Both the position numbers and the translations under genes were made by a program. A stretch of DNA of 64,000 nt from Engraulis encrasicolus (Eukaryota > Chordata > Actinopteri > Clupeiformes > Engraulidae), in contig NC_085872.1 of the NCBI RefSeq assembly GCF_034702125.1, positions 32,975,876-33,039,875 of the forward strand. Reading direction: 5' to 3'. Below the pieces are notes generated by a model. It was not told the origin of the DNA. It saw only the letters and a list, made by a program, of their open reading frames with translations, and made no database searches. Positions 25,841 through 38,999 of the stretch are shown piece by piece (within the stretch, counting starts at the first letter, position 1; each line of letters begins with the position of its first letter).

Positions 25841-26891
25841 ACGTCTGCGGGAGAGTGCTGCTCGATTTGTCATCATTATGATAAAGGGAGGGGGGGGGGG
25901 GGGGGGTAGGGTAGTGAAGAGGTAAAGCGGGCTCCACAGGAAGAGAAATATTGAAAGGCATGAATGAGAGAGGCAAAACACTGTATGGGGTAAAGAGATG
26001 TACAAAAGACCCAACAGGAAGCTGTCTGCACTAACTAATAAACATGAAGACGTACAAAATGACAACAGACAAGAAATGCTGAGGAAACAAAGGGACTAAA
26101 AAGCATCACATTACGATGATTTTTGTTAATAAGAATGCCATCAGGCTATTTTTAAGTCTTAAATCCCATGTCTCTCTTCCTTTTCTTTTGTCTCCCCCAC
26201 ATGTTATCTTAATGATTCAATCTGCCAGTCTTTCTTTGCTGGGTGCACTTTCATTGACGCGCTTCTTCCTCACTCTCACTCCAAGTCTTTATCTCTATCA
26301 ACATTTCCATTTTTCTAGCTCTCGCCAGTCAGTAACTTGTTTCCTCTCTCAAACTCAATGCCTTTTCGTGCTTCTCTTTCCCTGTCTCTCTCTCTCTCTC
26401 TCTCTCTTTCATTATCTCCCTCATCACATCCTGGAGCTTAAGTGCTTCTTCTTCCCATTATTTTCTCTAGTGTTTCCAAAGGGTGTTGTCTTAATTAGCC
26501 CGCGATGGAGGAGCCGAGTGTATTTCCTCCGCCGTCGATGTCTATCGAGCGCGGTGTGAAAGCCAGGCCCCGCTGGGTCTCCTGCCATTACAGCTGTATT
26601 GACCCACAGAAACATGAGAGACCCGGGGCTCACTTCAAGTGGAAAGACCAATCAAATAGCTTGGGGAGGAGGAAGTACCGCCGGTGAATCGGTTGACTGG
26701 AAGGCCCCGGCCGGAACAATGTGTCATATTGAGAGCCTCACACTGGCCTCAGAGTGCAGGTCCAGGAGGTCTTGTGATAGTGCAACCTTCTAGAAAGTTC
26801 TTGAAAAGTGTGGTAACGTGAGGGTGTATTATTTCATTATTTAGCGAAAGTTTCATGGAATAGCTTCACCCACACTCTGACACCGACCGTA
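25841..26891. other. No gene recognised; G-run at 25888-25906
   Basis: A run of about 18 G. CT patch at 26385-26408. The block 26500-26690 has evenly mixed, GC-richer sequence with an open frame of 60 codons but no family resemblance; it may be conserved non-coding DNA. Confidence 0.4.
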
Positions 26892-26899
26892 GATATGAG

Positions 26900-27081
26900 C
26901 AGTGTTGCCAGATGTGTCTCATCATTACCAGCCCAAATGATGCTCAAAAACCAAGTGGAGGCGCAAAATTCCGCCCAATTTCAACCAAATTGTATTGATT
27001 TCTATGGCCATAAAACTACATGGGAAAAAAACGTTTTTACACGCAGATGGCTATCCCGACCAGCCCAATCTGGCAACACTG
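26900..27081. mobile_element. hAT-type MITE (182 bp)
   Basis: Ends CAGTGTTGCCAGAT and ATCTGGCAACACTG. Target duplication GATATGAG / GATGCGAG (6 of 8). A second copy of its right half is at 44810-44926. Confidence 0.85.
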
Positions 27082-27089
27082 GATGCGAG

Positions 27090-27465
27090 CCACATTTGAG
27101 TTGACGAGCCCTTCATTGTTGGATGGTATTACACATGCCATTGTCCCACGTAGTGTCCATGTCTAGAGAAAATGATTTTAAAAGGACGTGGAGATTTTGT
27201 TGACTGCTGTACCTGCTGGGAACCTCTTTGCTACTAAGCCTCTTAAGCTGTAATCGGAATGGTTACTGCATGCACGTGTGCGTGTGAATCTAACAGTGTT
27301 CCCATCTGTGTGTGTGTACTCAGCCGCAAGCAATGAGGCATGTACATCAAATATCTGTAGGTTTGTATTTGAGCTAAATGTTGTGCAAAGAGAAACTGTG
27401 TATGTGTGTGTGTTTGAGAGCAAGAGAGACAGTGAAAGAGCGTATGTAAATTAAGGCACTGCAGG
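27090..27465. other. Nothing recognised
   Basis: Unremarkable flank of the next microsatellite. Confidence 0.5.
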
Positions 27466-27541
<76 letters not shown>

Positions 27542-27592
27542 GCGTGTGTGTGCATGTGCGTGCATATGTGTGTGTATGTGCGTGTTTGTGTA
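27466..27592. repeat. (GT)n microsatellite, decayed at right
   Basis: About 35 GT units then GTGCGTG/GTGCATG variants. Confidence 0.96.
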
Positions 27593-27836
27593 TTTCGTGT
27601 TTTGGGCCAGCAAACAGCCAGAGAACACAAATCAGAGCCAGCCGTTGTCACAGAGCCCTGCTCCCCGCCATATGGACGTCTGCTGCCTGCCTGCGTGCTC
27701 AGCGTCCAAACGCAGGCATCACAATGCACCTGGAGGCCCAGCAGCGCCAGCTGAGTGTCCCTTCGCTGCATTGTTATTATCATCATCAGAGACTCTATGA
27801 ATCCCCATCCCAGATATGTCTACCATGGCTTCTTGC

Positions 27837-28006
27837 CAGGGGTGGAAGAATTGCACCTAGGGCCCCAGGGCAACACACTAAGAGGGCCCTCCATACGACT
27901 TGCCATGGTCACAATAGGGCCCCGACCAGAAATACAAGAGGGCCCTGGGCCCAGGGGCAAATGCCCTGCTTGCCCCCCCCCCATCCCCCTAATAGCTCCG
28001 CCCCTG
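27837..28006. mobile_element. hAT-type MITE (170 bp)
   Basis: Ends CAGGGGTGGAAG and CTCCGCCCCTG. Perfect 8-bp target duplication CTTCTTGC at 27829-27836 and 28007-28014. Body rich in AGGGCCC words, a fish family also hinted at near 25020. Confidence 0.9.
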
Positions 28007-28014
28007 CTTCTTGC

Positions 28015-28519
28015 ACACGACACAACACTGTCATAATGGCATATTGTTTTGACCACTAGCAAAATCATCACTTTTTTTTTGAAGACGGGATCCTGTCACT
28101 TTTTTAAAAAAAATGTGAGAGTATGGGGTAGGCTACAGGGGTTATGGGGGAGAGGTGAATAAAGAGTGCCCTCCTGGACCATCATTCATGCCGAAGTGCA
28201 GTTGTGCTTGGCATCTGCCTACAATGCACCAGCAGGAGTGTTCTTCACTGTGAGGTGAATGCAATGTAATGGTAGGCCTATGTGATATGAGAGATAACAG
28301 GTAGATGTGGTGGTTGAGTGTGGGTTTTTGGGAGGGGAATTCAGAACATAGCATCAGAAATGAAGAAATAGCAATCATGGATGAAAATTATACTTACTGC
28401 TCATTAAAGTGAAAACTGAAGTCTGTACTGGTTTGATATTAGATGATAAAAAAAATTACATTTGGGGGTGAGTTTGACATGAGTGTGGAATGAGAACATG
28501 GAGTTGAGGATGAAACCTA
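28015..28519. other. Nothing recognised
   Basis: No gene or repeat ends supported. Confidence 0.5.
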
Positions 28520-30452
28520 TAGGCCAGTAAATCTAAGGTTTGACCCGGGACAAATTGCAATAGTAATCATTCCAAGTTTTTTGTAATCCCTAGGTATGTC
28601 TAAATAACATATTAAAAATCTACAGCTTAATATTTAGTGGAACATACTTTTTTTCAAGGTCAAAGTTGGAGATTTCCCATTCATTTCCCCATAGGGAGAC
28701 ATTACAGGAGACACTTGGGGAATAGGCTAAAATTTTAAACAATGAGATATCGATTTGAAACTTTCACAGTAATTTACTCAAGCAAAAACAAATCTTTTTT
28801 GTATTGCAAGTTGTCTGAAAAAATAATGATTAAATATGCAAATGAGATCACATCTACTTAAATATGTGATAAATTATGCAACAACGGGCAAAACATAAAA
28901 CAAATGGCAAAAGTAATGATTCACACTTTTTATTGATACTTAATCCACCCTACATCACATAGGAAAAATCTACCTTCATCACTTTAGTGGAACATACTTT
29001 TTTGAAGGTCAGAAGTAAGCAATTTACAATGCATTTTCCCATTCAGTGGGTAAAATCGGATACTTTTGACCTTGGGAAAAGTATCTTCCACTGAATTGAT
29101 GAAAGTAGATTCATAATATGTGATGCAGAGGGGTTGAAGGATCAATATAATGTATGAACCATTACTATTGCAATTTGTTTTATGCTTGTTCTATCACATA
29201 TTTCGGTACATATGACCTCATTTTGCATATTTCATCATCATATTTCAGAAAACTTGTAATACAATTTTTTGCCTGAATGTTAGTTACCAACTGTGAAAGT
29301 TTCAAATTAATATGTCATAGTTTAAAATTTCACCCTATTCACCCTGTATCTCCTATATTGTCTCCCTATGGAGAAATGAATGGGAAATCTGCCAACTTTG
29401 ACCTTGAAAAAAAGCATGTTCCACTAAATATAAAGCTGTAGATTTTTAATATGTATTACAAGGGGGTTTAAAGGATTTATCCGGAGTTGGAACAAGTTTG
29501 CCTGATTTTTGCATGTTTGGGATGAAATACAGTCACTCTAGAGCAAAATCAAGGCAAAAGGATGCGTTTTGAGAAAGTTTGATAATATCACGTTAGCCTC
29601 GTTGGCCATATCAGCTATGCAATATGAAAGATGCAGGCATCGTTTTTCGGCGGTTACACACATTTCAAAAACACAACATTTTAAAGTCTTGCACAGCTCA
29701 AAACAACGTCACACTTACCTCGTAATATGTTGAGGGTATCCACACATGAACCAAAGTGTCCAAAGTCCTTCATGTATTCTTGAAAGGTCTGCAGAATGTG
29801 TTTTGTGAAGCTACTACCTTGAGAATATCTAAATTACGGTCAAGACAACTATTTGACACTAAAGTCCACCAAGTAGATTGCCGAGTGCGTCGCACCATCA
29901 GCTGTGGTTACTCGCTATGGAAATAATCATAGCTGATGGTGCGACGCACTCGGCAATCTACTTGGTGGGCTTTAGTGTCAAATAGTTGTCTTGACCGTAA
30001 TTTAGATATTCTCAAGGTAGTAGCTTTACAAAACACATTCTGCAGACCTTTCAAGAATACATGAAGGACTTTGGACACTTTGGTTTATGTGTGGATACCC
30101 TCAACATATTACGAGGTAAGTGTGACGTTGTTTTGAGCTGTGCAAGACTTTAAAATGTTGTGTTTTTGAAATGTGTGTAACCGCCGAAAAACGATGCCCG
30201 CATCTTTCATATTGCATAGCTGATATGGCTAACGAGGCTAACGTGATATTATCAAACTTTCTCAAAACGCATCCTTTTGCCTTGATTTTGCTCTAGAGTG
30301 ACTGTATTTCATCCCAAACATGCAAAAATCAGGCAAACTTGTTCCAACTCCGGATAAATCCTTTAAGGATCACTTAAAAGTAGGAACTATTACTATTGCA
30401 ATTTATCCCGGGTTAGGGCCTTTTTAGAGCTAGATTGACTGGCCCACTACTG
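28520..30452. mobile_element. Large fold-back element (outer palindrome)
   Basis: With the inner insertion removed this is about 1.03 kb made of two imperfect inverted arms meeting near 29040. Markers: ACCCGGGACAAATTGCAATA at left against TATTGCAATTTATCCCGGGT at right; TTTAGTGGAACATAC against GTTCCACTAAATA; CATTTCCCCATAGGGAGAC against its complement near 29360. The right end CACTACTG resembles a hAT terminus; the left end is decayed. Non-coding. Confidence 0.82.
29472..30362. mobile_element. 891-bp TTAA-target palindrome inside the outer palindrome
   Basis: Two arms of about 435 bp are near-perfect reverse complements with a short central spacer near 29905-29928. Ends AGGATTTATCCGGAGTTGG and its complement. 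Flanked by TTAA at 29468-29471 and 30363-30366. Arms differ at only a few positions, so the insertion is recent compared with the outer element. Confidence 0.92.
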
Positions 30453-32245
30453 TACCTCATGGGTTGGAGTGTTGAATAAAATTTAAAATTGTTTTAGTTT
30501 TGACATACTTTGACCTCCAGAAAGTAAAACAAAATCTAGGTTCCATGCTGCTCAAACAGGGGTGCATGTAACCTATTGCTAGAAGTGTTGTATGAAAGTA
30601 AGGCTTTAGGCAAGCAGCAGCCAGCACTGATGTGACTGAAATCTAAAATTCAAACAGCAAGCATGGCTATGCAATAAGAACATTTTTGTAGCTATTAGAC
30701 TAAATTCAATACTGAAAAAGAATGCCATTCTAGATATTACAAAGCAGGAGTGATTGAATTGAATTTATTCCAATGTATTCATCATGCAAATGTCAACCGA
30801 GTGAAATATGAGTGCAATTCAAATCCATTTCTCCCATAAAGCCTGCAGAGTGTATTTATACATTACGTCGCCCATCACAAAATGATATGGTAATTTTTGA
30901 CTTTTAATGTATCATAATACATTATAACCAGGGAGTGGTCCTCACCTCCCTGATGAAATTGTTCTGAAATAGGCAATCACTATCTCAGTTACAAAATATA
31001 TCACATATTATTAGGGGCTAATAGCTTGTGTTAGTGCCATTGAACTCTCATACTAAGCTATGTGGGCTAATTAGCATTTAGCATAAACCACGTAAAAATC
31101 ACTGACAAATATTACAGTCACTAGAAATGAGAAATTTTAAGTTTGGGATTTTTCCATACTTTTCCCTTTGGATCTATGATTTGTTTTTCCGACATTCTGA
31201 AAAGGCATTGTCAAATTACTAAGGAGCCACCCGTTTCATACATTTTTTAACATTTGATTGTTATGCTTTTGTTATTGTCCTTTATTACAAGTATTATTTG
31301 AATATTTCTGTTTGTATATATTTTTTATAATTAAAGTAGATCAGTACTCACCTCAAACAAACTACAAAGTGGTTAATGTGGTTATGTTGGCATAACTCTA
31401 CCAAAGGCCATTTACCAGTTGGGCAGGCAGCCATGCATTTAAATGGCTTACATGTATCATACATGTGGCATACAGTAGGTATAAAATAGATGATAACAAA
31501 GAGGGTATGCAGATGTATTTAAGTGATTGGTAAAACATTCTGTAACAAGCAAAATGCTGTTTTGCCTCTTTTGAGGAAAAGATCTTACGATTCAGTCCAC
31601 CTACATGGAGAGTCATATCAGTTGTACAGGGAATGAGATAAAGTGAGTGGGCAGGGCACATTGGGAGTAGTTAATGATGTGATATGGATTGTCAGTCAGA
31701 ACAGCACTTCCACCTTTCTGTCTCTATAGACATCTGCTCAGACCTCAAACACAATTGTCTTTCAATTCACCTTTGCACACTATACAGTACGTACGTTAGT
31801 CAACAATATTTCCCAACCATAGCCATGCCTGTGTCGTAGCGTCTTGGTATTAATTTCATGTAGTCACATACAGTTATTAATGGATCATGGCGCTCAATGG
31901 CTGGAAATGACCTCGCAGCAGAATCAAATACAAGAAAAGGTAGGTCAGGCCTGACACTGACAGCCAACCATACTGCCAATGCTTAACCTGAGAAGAATGC
32001 TGATGGTCCTAGGATGAAGCCAGCAACACAAAGAGAGAAATCACGCCTTACCTCACAGCACCTGCCGCCTGACACAGAGCAATCTTGAATCCCAAGTGCC
32101 TTTTCCTCAGCCCTGATCACTCACACACCCACTTCACATGCATGTAATACACTATACACACACAAATCCCATTCAAGCCTGGCCTGAGGAGTGACAGGAG
32201 AGGGGGTGGGGTTGGGGTTGGGGGTGGGTTAAGGGATTGTATGTG
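30453..32245. other. No gene recognised (1.8 kb)
   Basis: AT-rich sequence. Short open frames only; no repeat ends found. Confidence 0.5.
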
Positions 32246-32253
32246 GGTGGGTT

Positions 32254-32619
32254 CAGAGCCATACAGAGGGGAGAGTCGGGCAATCTCCACTGTGTGCTAG
32301 GGCCGACTTCCGCATTAGCAAAGTTAGCTGTTTAGCGTGGAATATGACAAGACTTGCTGTTCGTAACTTCAGATAAACATCACAGATGGTAAAACTGTTG
32401 TGATTATCACCACCGAGACAGTTGATAGTTTACATATTTGTGGTGATTACCCCGCAGTATAGTTCGTTACTCCTTATTTTTGGCTGTTAATGTGGTGGTT
32501 CTATGTTGAGTCTATGGAAAGACAGTCGCTTTATCGACGACCTTATCTCGTTGAAAGGCGGGGCTGCAATTTAATTCCTGGTCCTCCAATCGCGCAACTC
32601 TCCCCTCTGTATGGCTCTG
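32254..32619. mobile_element. hAT-type MITE (366 bp)
   Basis: Ends CAGAGCCATACAGAGGGGAG and CTCCCCTCTGTATGGCTCTG are perfect inverted repeats. Target duplication GGTGGGTT / GGTGGGTA (7 of 8) at 32246-32253 and 32620-32627. Confidence 0.92.
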
Positions 32620-32627
32620 GGTGGGTA

Positions 32628-33231
32628 GGAATACTGACACAACATATCTAACAACCTTATTAGGCCTATTTGTGTATACAGCTCACACTAGAAACTGTAA
32701 AACTGAAATTTCTGTAAAAATAATCCTACACCTTAATGACATACATTTAAGAGTGTGTTTCAGAAGTCACATGTGCAAATATGTTAAATCAATAGGAGGA
32801 TCTGTAATGTCCAGACATATTGAAGTGTGTGAGATTTCATGGCACCTTTCCATGGAAGTACCTTTCCATGGAAATAGGCATTAAAATATAGACGGAAAAG
32901 AAACACGCGAGAGACACATAAAACAACACACGACACATAAAACAAAGCATGAAATGAGAAGAAAGATAATTCCATGGAAAGATCCAGAATCCTAACAATA
33001 TTCATATCTGAATGGCCACTGGGGGAGTACTTCATATTACACATGAGATAGGCCTCAGGGGAGCTAGCCATCCCATCTAAACCTGTGAAAAGACCCCCTG
33101 CAAATCTGCACCCCCCTCACACACATCCCCATGTTTAATCTGCTGTCAGCTCGGCCACTTAAGGAAATGAGCTGCCCATTTAATGTGTGGCCACTGGGGG
33201 AAAAAGAGGTCTATTGTCCTCACACATTTCC
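32628..33231. other. Nothing recognised
   Basis: Contains a short duplicated word CTTTCCATGGAA(G/A) near 32847-32874. No gene signal. Confidence 0.5.
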
Positions 33232-33348
<117 letters not shown>

Positions 33349-33452
33349 TTCCCTCAAATTCAAAAAATAAATAACAAAAAAATACATCTGCAATGCCATT
33401 TGCAACTGCTATTTCGTTTGTCAGTTTAATGAATGTGTGTGTTTGAGTGTGT

Positions 33453-34279
<827 letters not shown>

Positions 34280-34944
34280 AGATTGCTACTATCCTTGAAA
34301 CGAAGGGACTGAAACCAAGGGAAACAGTTAAAAATCTTGGGGTCCTCATTGACAGTGACCTAAATTTCAACAGTCACATGAAAGCTATTACTAAGTCTGC
34401 ATTTTATCACATAAAAAATGTCTCTAAATTTAGGGGCCTGATGTCTAAACATGATCTGGAGAAGCTAATACATGCCTTCATTTCTAGTAAAGTTGATTAC
34501 TGTAACAGTCTTTTTACTGGCCTCCCAAATAAGACCATTAAACAGCTTCAACTGGTACAAAATGCAGCTGCAAGGGTTCTTACAAAGACAAGGAAGTTTG
34601 ACCACATTACTCCAATTTTAAGATCGCTGCATTGGCTCCCAGTAAGCTACAGAATTGATTTTAAGGCAATGCTACTTGTGTTTAAATCATTAAATGGAAT
34701 GGGACCCACATATCTACTGGATATGTTTCAGCTGTATGCACCGACCAGGTCACTAAGGTCAACGGAGAAGAATTTGCTGGTGATTCCAAAAGTCAAAACA
34801 AAGTGTGGAGAGGCAGCCTTTAGCTTCTATGCTTCAAAGCTTTGGAACCAGCTTCCAAATGACGTAAAAAATGCACCCACTATTGATAGCTTTAAATCTA
34901 GACTCAAGACAAAGCTGTTCTCAGATGCTTTCTTAAATTATTGA
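34280..34944 (+). pseudogene. LINE reverse transcriptase, C-terminal fragment
   Basis: The frame is open from about 34280 to a TGA at 34942-34944, about 220 codons with no internal stop. It carries motifs typical of the C-terminal part of L2/CR1-type ORF2 proteins: KNLGVLIDSDLNF, HAFISSKVDYCNSLFTGLP, QLVQNAAARVLT, LHWLPVSYRIDFK, SFYASKLWNQLP. The catalytic palm (YxDD) lies upstream of what is kept, so it cannot copy RNA. The intact frame suggests a fairly recent insertion. Clade assignment rests on motif memory, not on a search. Confidence 0.85.
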
Positions 34945-35172
34945 ATGAAAAGACGGTAAAATAAGAGAAGACAAAACCCTGACAATTCTAGACTCTATCA
35001 GGTAAACGGAAAAAAGGAGGCCAGACTCCTCTGTCGTCGAACAGTTAAATTCTGAGGATTGAATGAAAAGACGGTAAAATAAGAGAAGACAAAACCCTGA
35101 CAATTCTAGACTATCAGGTAAACGGAAAAAAGGAGGCCAGACTCCTCTGTCGTCGAACAGTTAAAATCTGAA
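34941..35172 (+). repeat. 118-bp tandem duplication in the LINE 3'UTR
   Basis: The unit starting TTGAATGAAAAGACGGTAAA occurs at 34941-35058 and 35059-35172, nearly identical apart from a small deletion (CTCTATC to CTATC). Confidence 0.93.
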
Positions 35173-35387
35173 GACTGCGTATGTTTTTCAAGGTTTTATG
35201 TTTATTTATGTTTTATTTTATTATTATTTTTACCTTATGTTTTATCTTAATGTTTTAAATGTTTTTTTGACTCTAATTCATTTCCCTGTTTTCCTTTCAT
35301 TTACATTTGTTAACTTTGTGAAGCACATTGAGTTGCACCTGTGTATGAAATGCGCTATATAAATAAACTTGCCTTGCCTTGCCTTAC

Positions 35388-35468
35388 TACAAGATCTAAC
35401 CTGATGGACACTCTGATGTGAAAACACATATCCCTACGGGACAATAAAGGATCTAATCTAATCTACCG
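35388..35468 (+). mobile_element. Short retroposon tail
   Basis: ACGGGACAATAAAGGATCTA followed by ATCTA repeats looks like the 3' end of another LINE or SINE abutting the L2-like tail. No body is visible. Confidence 0.4.
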
Positions 35469-35594
35469 GTAATATCAAATATGTAGGAAATCAGAACGTG
35501 ACGTAAAATGAGGAACATGGGATGAAGGGATAACACCAAAAAGAAAGCACATCACACGGGGAGCAGCCCCATCAGTGACATGACACAACTTGAG

Positions 35595-35599
<5 letters not shown>

Positions 35600-35674
<75 letters not shown>

Positions 35675-35675
35675 C
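35600..35675. repeat. (CT)n-(CA)n microsatellite
   Basis: About 30 CT units then seven CA units. Confidence 0.97.
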
Positions 35676-36769
35676 TTCACATCCCCCCTTGCACACAGAC
35701 ACACACTTGTATAAAATTAAAGAATGTCAAAAGCAATCAACCACATCAAGCTTAATTTATAATGACTGTTGACAAAAGCTTCCAATCAAATACATGCTAA
35801 TACCTTTTTCTAAAGATGCACGCGCACACACACACACAATATTATTTTAAACTTCACATGCATAAGTCTACCTGTAGAGCTACTGCTGTGTCATATATCA
35901 TGCACAGCCATACAGTAGCCTATGTGTATATGCATTTTCATTCAAACTGTACAAGCATGCACAACGACAGACGCTTACGTGCCCACACACTCATGCATTT
36001 GCACAACTATCAAGCCCCAAATCCCCAAGTCCATCAAACCCCCCCCCCCCCAATCCTTTCTTTGCGAGAATTAAAATTCTCCCCTGGCATCAGTGGATCC
36101 CTCCCCCTGTTCTGGTCGTGTGGGTCTGGCTCTGCCATTAGGCCGGCCAGCTCATGGCTAGAGTGTGTCCTGCTGGGCAATTACATTAGGCACTTTCTCC
36201 CCTCCCTCCACCAAAGCCCATTCCTCCCCTGCCTGTGCTTCTGGTTTGTTCGGCTGAAATTCAATTAAGTCAAAGCTAGACTTTAGCCCTCTGCTAATTA
36301 CATCTACTATGCTTTTCCTTTTTTTTCATGTATGATAGAAATGTGTTTGATGATTTGAAGCTTGACTTTCAAAATGCAAGTTAAAATTATTTTAATAAAC
36401 AACATATAGGCCTACTTAATGCAATTAAGTTACGTAATTAGGAAATGGGCCTAATAATAATAATGTCAACAACAATAACAATACTACTAATATACTATTA
36501 CTACTACTAAAAGATAATAGGAGCCTTATGATCGTCATCGTTATCATTAAACACTTTTACATTACATTACTTGACATTGTACTTGTGGGCTCTTAAGATA
36601 GGCATGAGAGTTCTCTACATTTTGCTGTTGTTATTTATGACTGCAGTGCTAAAGGAAATTCACCACACCCTCCCTCCTCTATTCTTCATTTGAGTAGACA
36701 AATCTGTATGACCAATAGGATTATTTTGAAAATCTTTGGGATCTAACATCATTCCTATTAATAATACAA
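35676..36769. other. No gene; possible conserved non-coding block
   Basis: 36050-36310 is free of repeats, evenly mixed, and holds GGCAATTACATTAGGC, TTCAATTAAG and CTAATTACAT words, in the style of vertebrate developmental enhancers. The rest (CA patches, C-run at 36040, AT-rich 36330-36530) shows nothing. Confidence 0.3.
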
Positions 36770-36808
36770 AACGTTGGGTTACGGATGTAACCTTGGTTCT
36801 GTGAAGGA

Positions 36809-36960
36809 AAGAAAGGCTGCCAGACGGCTAGCCCAAGGGGCTGGAATATAATCCGCGCATGCGCGAGTTCTGAGGTACACTTATATCAAAACTTCATCAC
36901 GTGAGTATGCCGCGCTACTGTACACAGTATATAAGTCCCAGCGCGGCATACTTCGTCCTC
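36809..36960. repeat. DIRS inverted terminal repeat, left copy
   Basis: 152 bp matching the complement of 41781-41932. Contains a hairpin AGTATGCCGCGCT...AGCGCGGCATACT with TATATAAG in its loop, and CGCGCATGCGCG. Confidence 0.93.
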
Positions 36961-36999
36961 ATAAAAATCCTGAACGCGAAGTCCAGAGCGACGACGAAG

Positions 37000-37106
37000 T
37001 CTGGCAGCCTTTCTTTCCTTCACAGAACCAAGGTTACATCCGTAACCCAACGTTCTGTTTCACTCAAGAAAGGCTGCCAGACGGCTAGCCCAAGGGGCTG
37101 GAATAT
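37000..37106. repeat. DIRS internal complementary region
   Basis: 37000-37054 is the reverse complement of the left extremity (from 36770) and 37052-37106 the reverse complement of the right extremity (41892-41946). They overlap at GTT. In DIRS replication this region is thought to align the two ends for circle closure. Confidence 0.9.
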
Positions 37107-37269
37107 GTATGCCCAAACGTCGCGGCGGACAACCATACGACAATTGAATAAAGACACTGGACAATGCAAGAGTCAAAGACCCTTATTGAATGTCCACATG
37201 CCAACAGGGCTAGAGTGACTGGTTAACAGAACTCAAGTTAAACACAGTCGAATATGTGACCATCTGTCA

Positions 37270-38200
37270 CAAGCTTAGAACCGAATTCCCAAAGGATGTG
37301 GGAGATAACATGTTGAGGTTATAGAACCTTGTGAAGATCGACGGTGAAGCCCAGCAGGCCACCGGGCAACCTCTTGTAAAAGGACTCCCTTCAGGAGCGA
37401 CCATGAGGTGGCTCAGAGTTAGGAGGGCGGTAGGAGTCCAACACAATCGCCTGGTTGAGATTCTGTGTTGAAAGAATCTTCGGCATAAAGGCTGTATTAG
37501 GGCGTAGGACCACACCGGTGCCTTCTGGCTGAACATGGAAGCAGTCAGGATGAGTGGACAGCGCATGTAGCTCTCCAATACGCTTCGCTGAGGTGATGGC
37601 GAGAAGAAAAATCGCCTTCTGAGACAGCCATTTTAGGTTGATACTCCCAACGGGCTCGAATGGGGGCTTCGCCAGAGCACTGAGGACAATGTGGAACTGC
37701 CATGGCGGCACAGATTGAAGCCTCCTTGGGCGCAGTCTTTGAGCTCCTCTCATGAATTGGATAGACAGAGGATTAGCTCCGAGCGTTTTGCCATCTACTC
37801 GCTTATGGCAGGCGGATATTGCAGAGAGAAAAACCTTTAGTGTTGAAGGGGACTTGCCTTCACCAAGTTTCTTTTGCAAGAATTCCAGGACTGAAGCTAG
37901 AGGGCAGGACCGGGGGCACTCATGCCACTGTTCGCACCATGCTTTGAAGGCTGCCCATCTTTAAGAGTACACAGCTCTTGTCGATGGGGCCCTAGCACAC
38001 TGCAAGGTTCTTGTAACTGAGAATAACAACCCCCGAGCGAGGAGGGTGTCCCTTCTAACGGCCAGACCCACAAATTTAGGGCGGCTGGTGTCAGGTGCCA
38101 CAACTCTCCCCTTGCGCAATGGGAGTTGCCATGGGGTGCTCGAGAGGAGGGTCTGAATCTCTGCAAACCATGGCACATGGGGGCGAAATGGAGCCATTAA
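37270..38200 (-). pseudogene. DIRS tyrosine recombinase, broken
   Basis: The recombinase joins the DNA circle into the genome. Recognisable blocks: CAPSTRAVYS near 37970, SPSTLKVFLSAISACH near 37820, an Arg box in TSAKRIGELHAL near 37580 (first catalytic Arg), and WASPSIFTRFYNL near 37340 (catalytic Tyr). One frameshift lies near 37965. The block that normally carries the H-x-x-R motif, some 80 residues, is missing between the Arg box and the Tyr box, so the enzyme cannot work even if frames were kept. Confidence 0.82.
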
Positions 38201-38202
38201 GA

Positions 38203-38810
38203 CAACTCTCAGGTTCTCCTTCCTGGTCTTCTCCAGGAATCATGGAGAGAGGGGGGAAGATCGTCCACCCCCAGTGGTGCGTCGTCTTGGTTTAAGGAAA
38301 ACCAGAGTGGACAGTGGGTCGACTCCCTTGAGGCGAAAAGATTGCTGTGTGCCTTCCCAAAATGAACCCAGATCAGATGCATTGTTTCCGGGTGCAATCG
38401 CCATTCACTTGGGTGTGGCTTACCCCTTGACAGCAGGTATGCTGCTGTGTTCAGAGTGCCCGGCAGGTGCACTGCTCTGATCGAGTGGAGTCGAGTGCCT
38501 GCTTAGAGGAGGAGTTCCCGGGCCATGTTGCGTAACGCCTGGGACCTCAGGCCTCCCTGGCGGTCACATATGCTATGGCCGACATGTTGTCTGTTCGAAT
38601 TAAGACACTCTTGTTCTGGAGTACTGGCAAAAAGTGCCAGAGGATAAGATATATCGGTCTCAACTCGAGAATATTTATGTGGACAGTTTTCCAACACTCC
38701 TCTGGCTCCTACATCATTCAAGACTGCCCTCCAGCCTGACAGCGATGCGTCTGTGGTCAGAACTTTGCGCTGGTAGATTCTGCCTAGTCGTACACCTCTG
38801 CACAAATTCT
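38203..38810 (-). pseudogene. DIRS RNase H domain, broken
   Basis: Shows TTDASLSGWRAVL near 38760 (first catalytic Asp region) and LPGTLNTAAYLLSRG followed by SNLFASRES near 38470-38350, the usual C-terminal RNase H signature of DIRS proteins. The two parts are in different frames with stops between. Confidence 0.8.
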
Positions 38811-38999
38811 GGGGTATGGCCCACTATTGGAGGGCTCATAGGCACACAGGTGGCAGAGGGACAGATTTTCCCCTGTCCAGTACTGGGTGTACTTGGGCAG
38901 GTACCACTTTGCACTGGACCCATATCTAGAAGGCCAAGGCGTACCACCTAGGATGCAGCAGCCATGAGGCCCAGCAGCCTCTGACACTGGTGAGCATGC

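Larger units (their letters stand above)
34280..35387 (+). mobile_element. 3' end of an L2/CR1-like LINE
   Basis: 5'-truncated non-LTR retrotransposon: reverse-transcriptase C-terminal coding remnant, a duplicated 3'UTR segment, and a tail with GCGCTATATAAATAAA followed by CTTGC/CCTTG pentamers. Truncation at the 5' end is the normal outcome of target-primed reverse transcription. Confidence 0.85.

Noticed and set aside
26505..26687. Small gene of 60 codons
   Set aside because: No splice signals, homology or neighbours; kept only as possible conserved non-coding sequence.
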